In this document: positions 15,608 through 24,957 of the stretch, piece after piece
How positions within the stretch are numbered: the first letter of the stretch is position 1
How the letters are laid out: every line of letters begins with the position of its first letter
DNA from: CAZRIZ01 sp050950465
Lineage (GTDB): Bacteria > Patescibacteriota > Saccharimonadia > Saccharimonadales > Saccharimonadaceae
Assembly (NCBI GenBank): GCA_050950465.1
Contig: JBMNHQ010000001.1
Span: 186,001 to 250,000 of the forward strand
Reading direction: 5' to 3'
DNA length: 64,000 nt
Notes under the pieces: model-generated
Databases searched by the model: none
The model's input: only the letters and a program-made list of their open reading frames with translations
What the model was told of the DNA's origin: nothing
Made by a program: the position numbers and the translations under genes

Positions 15608-17139
15608 TTTCGCACCAACAACGCTACCTTGTTTAATATTTCTTTAACAACACCCGCCACATACTTAAACTCTTCTGTCTTATTCAATGCAATCCACGTC
15701 ACAAACAGGGGTATGACAACCGCTATTATTCCATTTTTGACTAAATTAAGCCATATGCTATCAAGCTTTATCACACCAGTAATCAAATACGCGACCGCAA
15801 CAGAAATAATCGCTAGGGTCACATATTTGAAAAATTCACAATAGTACTGGGCGTAACTTCGCCTAAAGAGCTTTGTGTAAACATACTTAGGATAACTATA
15901 TAAATACAAGATGAGACTACTAAGAACCGTCCCAATAAACACACCCACCAACCCAAACCTATACGCTAATACAATAGACGTTACCAAGTTAATAATCGAT
16001 TCTAAAATCGGTATAAAACGATCTTCATAAAAAATACCAGCTGCTTCTTTAAACGTCGAGATATGCGCTCTAAATTGTGTAAAGAACATATTTATTGTTA
16101 ACACCATAACTAGAGGTAAGCTCAGTAAAAATTTCGTGTCACCCAACCACACTACAATAAAGTCTTGCACACACAAACAGAACCCAGTCGAAAAAACAAT
16201 CGCTAACAGGTAATTTATAAACCTTATTTTTTTAAACGCCACAAATGTCTTACTTTTTGTGTCAACCAATATATTACCCACAGTCGAAACCAGATTTGCA
16301 AAAATTTGACCAACCAGCACATTTAAAGCACTCACTACCACCATGTAGTTACTATTCAAACCAAGAACCTTTAAACCGAGCATAGCAGAAATAATAATAT
16401 TGTCCGTACCAAAAACAGTAATCAACCCAACCCTGTGAAAGAGAAGCCCTTTTACATTCTTAAATATGCCTGCTTTAGTTTTAGAATCAATTCTTTCATT
16501 AGGAATAATTACTTGTTTATAATCCCTATCAACTATAGAACCTATTATTAGATTTTCTACAATCTTTGACACTATCTTAACAATCAAAAACAATATATAG
16601 TTTTTGGCTACCAATAAAATAATGGTTTGCAATATGGTGACAGAAGCAATAATTATAGTATGAATAATATTGATTACATAATTACGCCGATAAGCTAGTA
16701 AAAGCGACCGTTTATATGCTAATACATACGAGAATACGACGTCAGCAATAAACAATGCAAAAATTAAATATAAACTTTCATTTATGCCATGATTACCAAC
16801 CATCAATGGCAAGAAAGGTGCTATCACAACCCCAATAGCCACAATTACTATGGATATAATTTTGTAAGCGCTCTTATAGAAATTCAAAAGTCCAGCGATT
16901 TTACGGTTATTACCCTCGTGAATTGGTCGATACAAGTTATAAACTATAGCCGTTCCCACGCCCAATTCAGCTATACTCATCATACTTATGACGTTCATAA
17001 AAAGGCTGTTTAGTCCTGTATACTCAATTCCAAGAGTGGAAACTAAAACCTTCTGAACAACTAACCCTGTTATTAATGTCACAAGCACAGAAATAGCCGC
17101 ACTTAAAGCGTTAAGTGAAGCAGCTTTTGACCTATTCAT
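15604..17139 (-). CDS. Wzx-like polysaccharide flippase
   Basis: 511 aa with 12-14 hydrophobic segments and the MOP/MATE-superfamily start (NRSKAASLNALSAAISVLVT, then LGIEYTGLNSLFMNVISM). Proteins of this type move undecaprenyl-linked oligosaccharides across the inner membrane. It overlaps the GT2 gene upstream by 8 bp and the VanZ-like gene downstream by 4 bp. With the EpsG-like polymerase and Wzz-like protein it completes a Wzx/Wzy-type pathway in cluster A. Confidence 0.88.
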   Translation of the reverse strand: MNRSKAASLNALSAAISVLVTLITGLVVQKVLVSTLGIEYTGLNSLFMNVISMMSIAELGVGTAIVYNLYRPIHEGNNRKIAGLLNFYKSAYKIISIVIVAIGVVIAPFLPLMVGNHGINESLYLIFALFIADVVFSYVLAYKRSLLLAYRRNYVINIIHTIIIASVTILQTIILLVAKNYILFLIVKIVSKIVENLIIGSIVDRDYKQVIIPNERIDSKTKAGIFKNVKGLLFHRVGLITVFGTDNIIISAMLGLKVLGLNSNYMVVVSALNVLVGQIFANLVSTVGNILVDTKSKTFVAFKKIRFINYLLAIVFSTGFCLCVQDFIVVWLGDTKFLLSLPLVMVLTINMFFTQFRAHISTFKEAAGIFYEDRFIPILESIINLVTSIVLAYRFGLVGVFIGTVLSSLILYLYSYPKYVYTKLFRRSYAQYYCEFFKYVTLAIISVAVAYLITGVIKLDSIWLNLVKNGIIAVVIPLFVTWIALNKTEEFKYVAGVVKEILNKVALLVRK

Positions 17140-18154
17140 CAGGTAATCCTTTCAACTTAGATCTAAATCTTAAACAATTCACAGCCCTTACCGAATTTAC
17201 AGCCAACCTTGCGCCAAAAAAACAACAAATAAAAGCATAAATCCTCTGGCCACAGCGAGCATTCCTATTCTTCCAAACCCCGCCACATAAACTGCACATT
17301 TTTTTCACTAATTGGGCAAAAACTGATTTACGCTTATCACGAGTATTATATATATTCGCAGCAGAAGATAACGCTTCTGTAAAAAGTTTTACGTCTGCAA
17401 ATTTAACGTGTTTTGGAAATTTATCTGAACATATTCTATGAATTTTCAAGGCAGCCTTGTAGCCATCTATGTTTTTCATGGACGACACACTTATGGTTGC
17501 ACTACCTTTACGCCTTTTATATTCATAAACTACTGAATCAACAACTGCCACTTTATTTTGCGCAATTACTAAACACCCAAAACAATAAAGCATATCCTCC
17601 CCTATATGTATATCCTCATCAAAACGCACACCCCTAAAGGATTTTGCTCTGTATAACTTTGCAACTGAATTGTTTTTTATTTTTCCATCTATCAAAAGCT
17701 GTTTGATTGCTTCGTCTCTATCAAGCAACTCCACATTACTATCTATCGTATTATCAAACGTATAATTCAGACCTTCTCTAGAATAAACAATCTTCGCTGA
17801 AACCAAGTCAACTTTAGTAGACTCAGCGATATTTAACATTATTTTTAGATAAAAGTTCGAAACCCTGTCGTCATCATCAACAAAAGTAAAATATTTGTAA
17901 TTATTCTTGATCGCAAACTCAACACCTTTGTTGCGAGCACTAGAAACCCCACCGTTCTCTTGATTTATTAACTTGATTCGCTTATCTTTTGCTTTGAGTT
18001 CTTGCAACACTTCCCGTGTGTCATCTGTACTTCCATCATTGACCACGAGTATATCAAAGCTAACATCACCCTCTTGATTGACCACACTTCTTAAGGTTTC
18101 AGAGATTCTATTCGCACCATTGTAAACAGGGATTATAAACAGTGTTTTATTCAT
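17132..18154 (-). CDS. Family 2 glycosyltransferase
   Basis: 340 aa with the GT-A fold: FIIPVYNGANRISETLRSVV, VVNDGSTDDT near residue 38, and the acidic metal/sugar-binding motif FVDDDDRVS near 93. It transfers an activated sugar to a lipid-linked glycan at the cytoplasmic face; the sugar is not predictable. The ATG overlaps the stop of the upstream GT4 gene (ATGA). The C terminus is unusually rich in cysteines near residues 285-320. Confidence 0.92.
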   Translation of the reverse strand: MNKTLFIIPVYNGANRISETLRSVVNQEGDVSFDILVVNDGSTDDTREVLQELKAKDKRIKLINQENGGVSSARNKGVEFAIKNNYKYFTFVDDDDRVSNFYLKIMLNIAESTKVDLVSAKIVYSREGLNYTFDNTIDSNVELLDRDEAIKQLLIDGKIKNNSVAKLYRAKSFRGVRFDEDIHIGEDMLYCFGCLVIAQNKVAVVDSVVYEYKRRKGSATISVSSMKNIDGYKAALKIHRICSDKFPKHVKFADVKLFTEALSSAANIYNTRDKRKSVFAQLVKKMCSLCGGVWKNRNARCGQRIYAFICCFFGARLAVNSVRAVNCLRFRSKLKGLPDE

Positions 18155-19356
18155 ACCGAATCACCCTTTTTAGCCATAAGTTTTTCTAAAATAAATTTCT
18201 CTCTTTTCTTAGCCAAAGCTTCCTTACTATATTGTTTTGAGTCACTAAAGTTCCTTTGAGCTTCGTCCTTCATGGCATTTTTATTTGTTATCAACTTTAC
18301 TATTTTTTCTTTTAATTGATTTATGTTTTTCTTTTTGAAAACATATTCATTATTCACTAATTCTGGATTACCTCCAGCATTGCTCGCTATGACGGGACAA
18401 GCCCGACTTTTTGCCTCTATAACAGACCGACACAACCCCTCAACACTACTTGGTTGAATATAAACATCTATATCATCCATCCACTCAAAGACCTTATCGT
18501 GTGACAAGCTACCCAAGAACTTAACTTTGTCTTCTACGTTATATTTTTTGGCTATCTGCCTTAGTCTTTCTCCAGTTCCACCGCCAATCAACTGGTATTC
18601 TAAATTATCATAACCTTCTTTTGATAAAGCTGACAAGGCCTTGATAACACACTCCTGCCCTTTATATTTAACGTCTGTATTTCCTGCCGTACCAAGTATA
18701 ATTCTTTCATCTTTTCGCTTGTTTTTTATTTTTCTTATCCTGTTTTTTAAAGATATTTCTTTTATATCTCTCAACACCACATCAGAACAACCAATACTAT
18801 CGCCACCCGTAGGATATTTTTTTTGTAAGAAAAAGCTGGAAACATAAATCAATGCCCTTGACTTTTTAGCATACATTCTCGAATTTAGGTAGTAAAAAGG
18901 AGCCAGTATTTTCCCCTTCAGGCTATGATTCCATAGAGCATCCCAAGCACACCCCACCACCTCAACAATATATCTCTTATTATGTTTTTCAGCGAAGTCA
19001 ATAGCCATACATGAGTAATCTGAGGGAATTCTAGCTATCACATAATCAGATTTTATAACTTCGTTCTCGACCAATCTCTTGTTGTACTTTCTGATTACAG
19101 GTGAGAAATAGTTGGCAATACTATCAGTATTATCTTTTAAGTACTCGCATTTCACTTCTTTGGGAATTAAAGAGAATTTTTTTTCCGCCTCCGCTTTCGA
19201 ATAAGTTACTCTATCTTTTCTAGCTACAAAAGTTACATTGCCCAAAGTCATATATCTTTCTCTCCATGCATCCGTCGTAACCGTTCCGTTTGTATACCTA
19301 TTGCCTTTATCGTCTAAGATAATTTTTGCGCCATCGTAAATAAATAACAATTTCAT
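18151..19356 (-). CDS. Family 4 glycosyltransferase
   Basis: 401 aa with the GT-B fold. The C-terminal donor domain is clear: LGTAGNTDVKYKGQE, FLGSLSHDKVFEWM and the E-x7-E motif region EGLCRSVIEAKSRACPVIAS. The N-terminal acceptor domain is less typical. GGTAGGAGAT precedes the ATG. It lies 2 bp after the EpsG-like polymerase stop and overlaps the GT2 start. Confidence 0.92.
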   Translation of the reverse strand: MKLLFIYDGAKIILDDKGNRYTNGTVTTDAWRERYMTLGNVTFVARKDRVTYSKAEAEKKFSLIPKEVKCEYLKDNTDSIANYFSPVIRKYNKRLVENEVIKSDYVIARIPSDYSCMAIDFAEKHNKRYIVEVVGCAWDALWNHSLKGKILAPFYYLNSRMYAKKSRALIYVSSFFLQKKYPTGGDSIGCSDVVLRDIKEISLKNRIRKIKNKRKDERIILGTAGNTDVKYKGQECVIKALSALSKEGYDNLEYQLIGGGTGERLRQIAKKYNVEDKVKFLGSLSHDKVFEWMDDIDVYIQPSSVEGLCRSVIEAKSRACPVIASNAGGNPELVNNEYVFKKKNINQLKEKIVKLITNKNAMKDEAQRNFSDSKQYSKEALAKKREKFILEKLMAKKGDSV

Positions 19357-19358
19357 TT

Positions 19359-20465
19359 CTATCTCCTACCCAAAATTTCAGCCAATTTAATAGCTTCGTA
19401 CGGCACTATTTCACCCACACCAAACACTCCGTAAATCAAGCCAAAGTACACTACTCCAAAAACTACACAAAGAATGTATCCACCTTTTCTCCCGAGATAA
19501 TCGCTAAAAGCACTTGGAAAACTAGCAACCATAAAAGTCACAAACGGGTATAAATAAAGGGTTATTCGATACAAAGCATTTGAATTAAAGGCCGCAGTAG
19601 AAATCGCCATCATAAGTATGAGCATCATTAAATAAGACGAATTATGCTGACTTTTTTTGGACACAAATTTGAATAACATAAATGATATGATCAAGACTAA
19701 AGTATTTATGGTATATAGACTAAATCCAGTAACGTCATCAGATCCGACATATTGCGCATATTTCTCAAATATAGGCAACGATACCAGTATATTCATGGCT
19801 CCTATTGCGACCAAAACCACAGCCACAATAAGGAGAGAGAATTTAACTACAGCACTTAGCGCACTCCTACCTTTGTTCTTATTTGCATATTGAGCTATAA
19901 AATATGTTGGTAAAAACAAAAATGCCGAGGAGTGAAATAATGATGCTAGTATTACAGCCGTTAAAAACTTTAGAGGCTTTTTGTTTTGTGCAAAAACAAC
20001 ATATGCCAAAGTAAATATACCCATTGCAATCCCCTGTCTAACACCGTTAAACGTCAGCGGATACACAACACAAAGCATAAGGAAGTACGCCAAAGAAGGT
20101 CTTGAAATCTTAGATTTGAGAGCAGCATAATACAAAGGTCCTACAGTAAGTATCGAAGATAAGGCAAACATAGTAACTGGACCGTTGCGGAATAAGCTCG
20201 CTAATTTAACTAAAACAAAGTACCCAAATTCAATGCCATGAATGTTATTTGATAAATAGTCTGCTAAAGAGAGTTTGTGTATGTCATTATAGATAAGAAT
20301 ATAAGCGCTATAATCCGTGCCGACTCGATACCTAATTGCCGCAATAATTACGGGAATAGCAACTGCCACGACATGGAGAAGGACATTCTTTCTTTTTATA
20401 GCAAGCCTAGAGCAAAGTGCCGAAAAAGAAAAAAGCAGAATATAAAACAAAATATTTGGCAACAT
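19359..20465 (-). CDS. EpsG-like polysaccharide polymerase (Wzy role)
   Basis: 368 aa with about ten membrane segments. The EpsG family motif is present: AAIRYRVGTDYSAYILIYND near residue 42, followed by GIEFGYFVLVKLA and the loop NGVRQGIAMGIF near residue 142. EpsG/Wzy proteins join repeat units on the outer face of the membrane. Position between two GT4 genes in cluster A fits this role. The start has no strong ribosome-binding site. Confidence 0.85.
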   Translation of the reverse strand: MLPNILFYILLFSFSALCSRLAIKRKNVLLHVVAVAIPVIIAAIRYRVGTDYSAYILIYNDIHKLSLADYLSNNIHGIEFGYFVLVKLASLFRNGPVTMFALSSILTVGPLYYAALKSKISRPSLAYFLMLCVVYPLTFNGVRQGIAMGIFTLAYVVFAQNKKPLKFLTAVILASLFHSSAFLFLPTYFIAQYANKNKGRSALSAVVKFSLLIVAVVLVAIGAMNILVSLPIFEKYAQYVGSDDVTGFSLYTINTLVLIISFMLFKFVSKKSQHNSSYLMMLILMMAISTAAFNSNALYRITLYLYPFVTFMVASFPSAFSDYLGRKGGYILCVVFGVVYFGLIYGVFGVGEIVPYEAIKLAEILGRR

Positions 20466-20532
20466 TTATTTCCGCCCTCCAAGCCGATAAAGATAGCAAT
20501 TATGTATAGTCGCTAGATAACTTCCCTGCATT

Positions 20533-21627
20533 TTACACCCCGTAGATCTCCATCATTTGCCTTAAAACATCTGAGATTTTATATCTTTCTATGTTGTATC
20601 TATGGGGTTTCTTTGGTGAATTCAAAAAACCCTCAACCGCTTTCAAAAACCCTTTGGAGTCACTTTTTCTTATAGATCTTGCAGATACCTCATCCTTAAT
20701 TAAGTCACTAACCCCGCGACAGTCAACGGCCACAATAGGTAAACCCATAAACATCGCTTCCATAATATTTACTGGCAAGCCTTCTTGACTAGATGATGAA
20801 ACATATAAATCCGAAATTTTTAATAATTCCGGCACGTCCTTTCTGTATCCTAAAAAATGAATTTGTCTATCAAGCCCAATCTCCTCAACTCGCTTTTGAA
20901 TCGTGCCACCCAAACTATCCTTTCCTGCTAATAGCAAATGTATCGATTGATTATCCCTAATTAAACCTTCTAACGCACCAATCAGCCATCTTTGATTTTT
21001 TCTATTAGATATCTCCGCTAGGTAAATCATTACGAAATCGTCAGGCTTTAGTCCGAGCTCCTTCCGTAACATATTGCGTCTTTTCTCGCTCATTTTTATA
21101 TTAAATTTTTTTGGATCGACCCCGATGCCAGGCACATATTCCACACGAGTTTTGAATTGTTTTTTAGCCCGTCGATAATCTTCTTGATTTATAGTAATTA
21201 TTATATCAGTAAGACGTGCCATAGTTCGTTCTATCGGATAATAGATTAACCAATTTAATAGTGGTGCGCCCTTAAAGAAATGGAAACCATGCGCTGTATA
21301 GATTATTCGCGTGCCGTTTTTGTGTGCTTTTTTAGCTGCTAAACGTGCGATTATGCCACCCATTGGTGTGTGGCAATGAATAATATCAAATTTCTCCTTC
21401 TCGATAATTTTCCTCAACTCTCTTATAGCTCGTAAATTATCAAACGAATAGGGGGATCTTTTGATGGCTATTTCATGTTTTTTATCACAATAGCTTTTGT
21501 CCAACTCCAAGCTATCCCCAGTAGCCACATGTGTTTCCCAACCCCTATTCTTAAATTCCTTCAAAAATGGCGCATGAAAACCCTCTATGTGCGGAGTGAC
21601 TGTTGCTACAAATAAAACTTTTTTCAT
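20533..21627 (-). CDS. Family 4 glycosyltransferase (EpsD-like)
   Basis: 364 aa, GT-B fold. N-terminal domain VLFVATVTPHIEGFHAPFLK with IIHCHTPMGGIIARLAA and YTAHGFHFFKGAP, the pattern of EpsD/CapM-type transferases. C-terminal donor site GYRKDVPELLKISDLYVSSS followed by EGLPVNIMEAMFMGLPIVA. Likely adds an early sugar to the lipid-linked acceptor. Part of cluster A. Confidence 0.93.
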   Translation of the reverse strand: MKKVLFVATVTPHIEGFHAPFLKEFKNRGWETHVATGDSLELDKSYCDKKHEIAIKRSPYSFDNLRAIRELRKIIEKEKFDIIHCHTPMGGIIARLAAKKAHKNGTRIIYTAHGFHFFKGAPLLNWLIYYPIERTMARLTDIIITINQEDYRRAKKQFKTRVEYVPGIGVDPKKFNIKMSEKRRNMLRKELGLKPDDFVMIYLAEISNRKNQRWLIGALEGLIRDNQSIHLLLAGKDSLGGTIQKRVEEIGLDRQIHFLGYRKDVPELLKISDLYVSSSSQEGLPVNIMEAMFMGLPIVAVDCRGVSDLIKDEVSARSIRKSDSKGFLKAVEGFLNSPKKPHRYNIERYKISDVLRQMMEIYGV

Positions 21628-21642
21628 ATTATCTCAACCTAA

Positions 21643-22659
21643 CTAATTTGGAATTTTTAGCTCTTGCATATTCTTCCTATAAGCTGGAAAAAAGCTCTCA
21701 TTCTCAGACACTCCTGTTTTCTGACATAGTTTATTATAAATATTATTATTCCAAACTTTTTTACCTACCCAAAACTCAAATTTAGTATTCTTGGCAAACT
21801 TTGATTTATATATATACAATGAGTCATTTTCACTTGCACTCAACCCTCCGCCATAATGCACATAATTAATTCCTTTTTCCTTTGCCCACAAAGCAACCCC
21901 ATATTGTAGTACGCACGAAGGCGATAGGCATACATAATCAGGGTCCGCCCCAGCGAGATACTCGTGCACATTTCCATCGGTCACAAAACACAAATTAGTT
22001 GCTATTACCTTTTCGTCAAGAGCGGCTTGAGCAAGAATATATTTACCCTTAAACACTCTTTGTATCTCGTCAAAATGCTCTTTTTCAAAAAAATAGTATT
22101 CTTCAGCCTTTAGTCGTTTCATATTCAAATAATATAATCTCACGAACTCTGCCATGTCCTTATCGGTCGGATTATCAACTACCTTAGGACTCACCCCTTT
22201 GTTTAAGAATCTTCGGATGTTTTTTTTCATACCTTTTGAAAATTCGTCTCGGACAGGATTGTCATAATCTTTTATATTAGTTGCTAAAGTATACCTATTA
22301 AACTCCGCGTTACAAATATCTTTAAAATCCTTGTAATTTTTATATATTGGATGGAATCTAACAAACTCAGCCACTATATTGTTTCTTTTAACATATTCCC
22401 CAAATTGTACTTTGTATTCTTTTAGTAGCTCTTTTTTATTGACGCATTCTTCAATATACGGACCACCATATCCATAAGGAGTTATTGTGTCGTAATATCT
22501 TACCCCATCTACCATTAATGGGATTTCTCTTTTAATAAATTGATTAATTATAGTTCCGTTTTCTGTCTCAAGCTTAAAAATCTCAGCCTTGCCATTCTCA
22601 ATTTTTTCATACAACTTCCCGTAATTTTCATCAAAATAAACATCTCGCATTTTACACAT
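21643..22659 (-). CDS. FemAB/GNAT-like transferase
   Basis: About 338 aa. Two acyltransferase-like halves; the second has FVRLYYLNMKRLKAEEYYF, then FVTDGNVHEYLAGADPDY and LQYGVALWAKEKGINYVHYG, the signature of the FemAB/BioF2-like GNAT group. Such proteins add amino acids to peptidoglycan precursors or acylate surface sugars. An ATG at 22659 overlaps the upstream gene; the second ATG at 22650 has AAGAG at better spacing and avoids overlap, so it may be the true start. In cluster A it probably decorates the glycan, which is inference. Confidence 0.8.
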   Translation of the reverse strand: MCKMRDVYFDENYGKLYEKIENGKAEIFKLETENGTIINQFIKREIPLMVDGVRYYDTITPYGYGGPYIEECVNKKELLKEYKVQFGEYVKRNNIVAEFVRFHPIYKNYKDFKDICNAEFNRYTLATNIKDYDNPVRDEFSKGMKKNIRRFLNKGVSPKVVDNPTDKDMAEFVRLYYLNMKRLKAEEYYFFEKEHFDEIQRVFKGKYILAQAALDEKVIATNLCFVTDGNVHEYLAGADPDYVCLSPSCVLQYGVALWAKEKGINYVHYGGGLSASENDSLYIYKSKFAKNTKFEFWVGKKVWNNNIYNKLCQKTGVSENESFFPAYRKNMQELKIPN

Positions 22660-23701
22660 CTCTTTTCATTTTATATTTTTTATCGCTATGCGGCATGGTT
22701 TTGAAACCATTTTTTTCATAAAATTTGATGGCTTTTTCATTTACTTTTTCCACTAATAGCTCCAGATTTTTACCTTGGCTTTCATTTATTATCTCGTTTA
22801 ATAATTTCGTACCAATCTTCTTATTCCTGTAGTCTTTATTTACCACAAAGTAATTTATATGTAGAGTGTTTTTAGTTATTTCATACGCCCAAACAAAACC
22901 ATTAATATTATCATCAGCCAAATACACATATATTATTGCCGTTCCATCAAGTAAATAATTCTTCATGTTTTCGATTATTCTTTTTGTATCTTCTAAATTG
23001 TCGCCATTCAACTGTAGTAAGCATTTTTTTATTCCACTTTGATGCTTATTAAACAATCTTGGCGTTAATCTTAAAAAATAATCTTTTTGCATTTTTCTTT
23101 CTTGGTCTAGATCTCTAACTTCAGCACAGTTTGTGCAAACAACCAAATCTTCCCTAGACATTACTTTCTTTATTGTTTTAAAAAATATTCTTATGTCTTC
23201 CAAGAAAGACATATTCTCTACATACTTAACGTCAAGTTTAAATCTTTCATCCCAAGAAAGTAAGTTTCTGCCACCTATTTGAGCAAGCCCCGTAATCCCC
23301 GGCCTCACCTCGTATCTTATTCTTTCTTTATCCTTATAGTAAGGCAAATACTCCACAAGCAGCGGTCTGGGACCGACCAAACTCATTTTTCCAAAGAGTA
23401 TCATAAAGAACTCTGGGAGCTCATCTAGGCTACTAGTCCTTAAAAACTTACCAAACCCAGTAAGTCTTTGGTCATCTGGGAGAAAGTTGCCGTTTTCGTC
23501 TTTCTTATTAGTCATGGTTCTGAACTTGTATATATTAAAAAGCTTTTCATCTTTGCCAACCCTTTGCTGCTTAAAAAAAATCGGGCGGCCCATAAATATC
23601 AAAATTAGCAACGACACAATTAAGTAGACCGGTAACAATATTACGATGGCTGTTAGCGAAACTACAATGTCTAGTAATCTTTTGATATATTTTTTGTACA
23701 T
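22652..23701 (-). CDS. Fusion: PglC-type phosphoglycosyl transferase plus GNAT acetyltransferase
   Basis: About 349 aa from the ATG at 23701 (MYKKYIKRLLDIVVSL), which has AGG upstream; an in-frame TTG at 23725 inside the preceding gene is less likely. Residues 1-195 are a monotopic PGT: one re-entrant membrane helix, GRPIFFKQQRVG, FNIYKFRTMT, SSLDELPEFFMILFGKMSLV, GPRP and RPGITGLAQIGGR. It moves a phospho-sugar from UDP to undecaprenyl phosphate. Residues about 210-349 are a GNAT domain (VNKDYRNKKIGTKLLNEI, KAIKFYEKNGFK). Together with the aminotransferase and dehydratase upstream this suggests synthesis and loading of an N-acetylated amino sugar such as bacillosamine. Confidence 0.88.
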   Translation of the reverse strand: MYKKYIKRLLDIVVSLTAIVILLPVYLIVSLLILIFMGRPIFFKQQRVGKDEKLFNIYKFRTMTNKKDENGNFLPDDQRLTGFGKFLRTSSLDELPEFFMILFGKMSLVGPRPLLVEYLPYYKDKERIRYEVRPGITGLAQIGGRNLLSWDERFKLDVKYVENMSFLEDIRIFFKTIKKVMSREDLVVCTNCAEVRDLDQERKMQKDYFLRLTPRLFNKHQSGIKKCLLQLNGDNLEDTKRIIENMKNYLLDGTAIIYVYLADDNINGFVWAYEITKNTLHINYFVVNKDYRNKKIGTKLLNEIINESQGKNLELLVEKVNEKAIKFYEKNGFKTMPHSDKKYKMKRDV

Positions 23702-23717
23702 AGGCTCATTCCTACCC

Positions 23718-24956
23718 TTATTCAAAACAACTTTTAACTATTTCAATAACCTTATCCTGCTCTTCGGTAGTCATTTTGTTATCGCTCGGTAGACACAAAC
23801 CGCGCTGAAATATATCGGTACCTACATCTGAAATTTCGCCTTCTATATAGGCATTGCTACTGGCCCTACCGCTACCTTCTTTAGTTATAAACGGGCAGTT
23901 TCTAAAAACGGGCTGCAAGTGCATTGGTTTCCAGATTGGTCTTCCCTCAGCATTATATTTAGCTAAAGTGTCCAGTATCTCTGAAGGGCAAGTCTTTCCC
24001 TTTTCCGTTACGTAACAAACATCCCTATCGCCCCTAACCTGTTTAGCCATAGCGCTTTTGTTGATTAGCATACAAGACAACCAATAATTTGCCACAGAGT
24101 TTTTATGATCAATTGGGTTCATTTGGACGGGCAAATCTTTAAATCCTTCTTTGTATCTTTCATATATTGCTTTCTTTTGCGCGATATGCTCTTCTAGATA
24201 TGGAATCTGTCCTCTAATAACCCCAGCTATGACATTACTCATCCTATAGTTGTAGCCCACTTCTTCATGCTGATACCAGCCAGCTTTTTCTCTAGCCTGA
24301 GTAGAAAGTTTTTTAGCTTTGTTAACTACTCTCAAGTCGTTCGACAAAAGCATCCCGCCCGACGAACCAGTTATTATCTTATTGCCATTGAATGATACGC
24401 AATTTAAGTACCCAAGATTACCTGTTTGAACACCTCTATAAGTTGCTCCTAAGCTCTCAGCAGCGTCTTCTATGATTATTGCACCATACTTATCGCAGAT
24501 TTTTTTAATCTCGTCCATCTTGGCAGGCGTTCCGTAAAGATGCACAACTATTACAACCTTTGTGTCTGGGTATAGTTCAAAAGCTTTCTCTAAAGACTCA
24601 GGGCACATATTCCAAGTATCATATTCGGTATCAATAAATACTGGTGTAGCGCCTTCATATACTGCAGGATTTACTGTTGCCGCGAAGGTCAGATCAGAAC
24701 AGAAAACTTTATCCCTTGGTTTTACCCCAGCTATCTTAACTGCAAGGTGAAGTGCCGCTGTCCCCGAAGATAATGTAACGGCGTATTTCGCACCAATTTT
24801 TTTAGCTAACTCTTTTTCTACTACATCAATATTTTCCCCAACTGTGCTCATCCAATTAGTGTCATAAGCCTGCTGGACGTATTTCATTTCATCGCCATCG
24901 TGCATTGTTGGAGTGCTTAGCCAAACTTTTCTTTCGAACGGTGTAAGTTCCTTCAT
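23718..24956 (-). CDS. DegT/DnrJ/EryC1/StrS-family sugar aminotransferase (PglE-like)
   Basis: 412 aa, PLP fold type I. GAKYAVTLSSGTAALHLAVK binds the cofactor phosphate, VVHLYGTPAKMDEI and IIEDAAESLGATYRGVQTGN hold the ring-stacking and aspartate positions, and SFNGNKIITGSSGGMLLS holds the Schiff-base lysine (NGNK). It converts a 4-keto sugar nucleotide to the 4-amino sugar. It starts 1 bp after the dehydratase gene and overlaps the in-frame TTG of the PGT gene. Confidence 0.93.
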   Translation of the reverse strand: MKELTPFERKVWLSTPTMHDGDEMKYVQQAYDTNWMSTVGENIDVVEKELAKKIGAKYAVTLSSGTAALHLAVKIAGVKPRDKVFCSDLTFAATVNPAVYEGATPVFIDTEYDTWNMCPESLEKAFELYPDTKVVIVVHLYGTPAKMDEIKKICDKYGAIIIEDAAESLGATYRGVQTGNLGYLNCVSFNGNKIITGSSGGMLLSNDLRVVNKAKKLSTQAREKAGWYQHEEVGYNYRMSNVIAGVIRGQIPYLEEHIAQKKAIYERYKEGFKDLPVQMNPIDHKNSVANYWLSCMLINKSAMAKQVRGDRDVCYVTEKGKTCPSEILDTLAKYNAEGRPIWKPMHLQPVFRNCPFITKEGSGRASSNAYIEGEISDVGTDIFQRGLCLPSDNKMTTEEQDKVIEIVKSCFE

Positions 24957-24957
24957 T

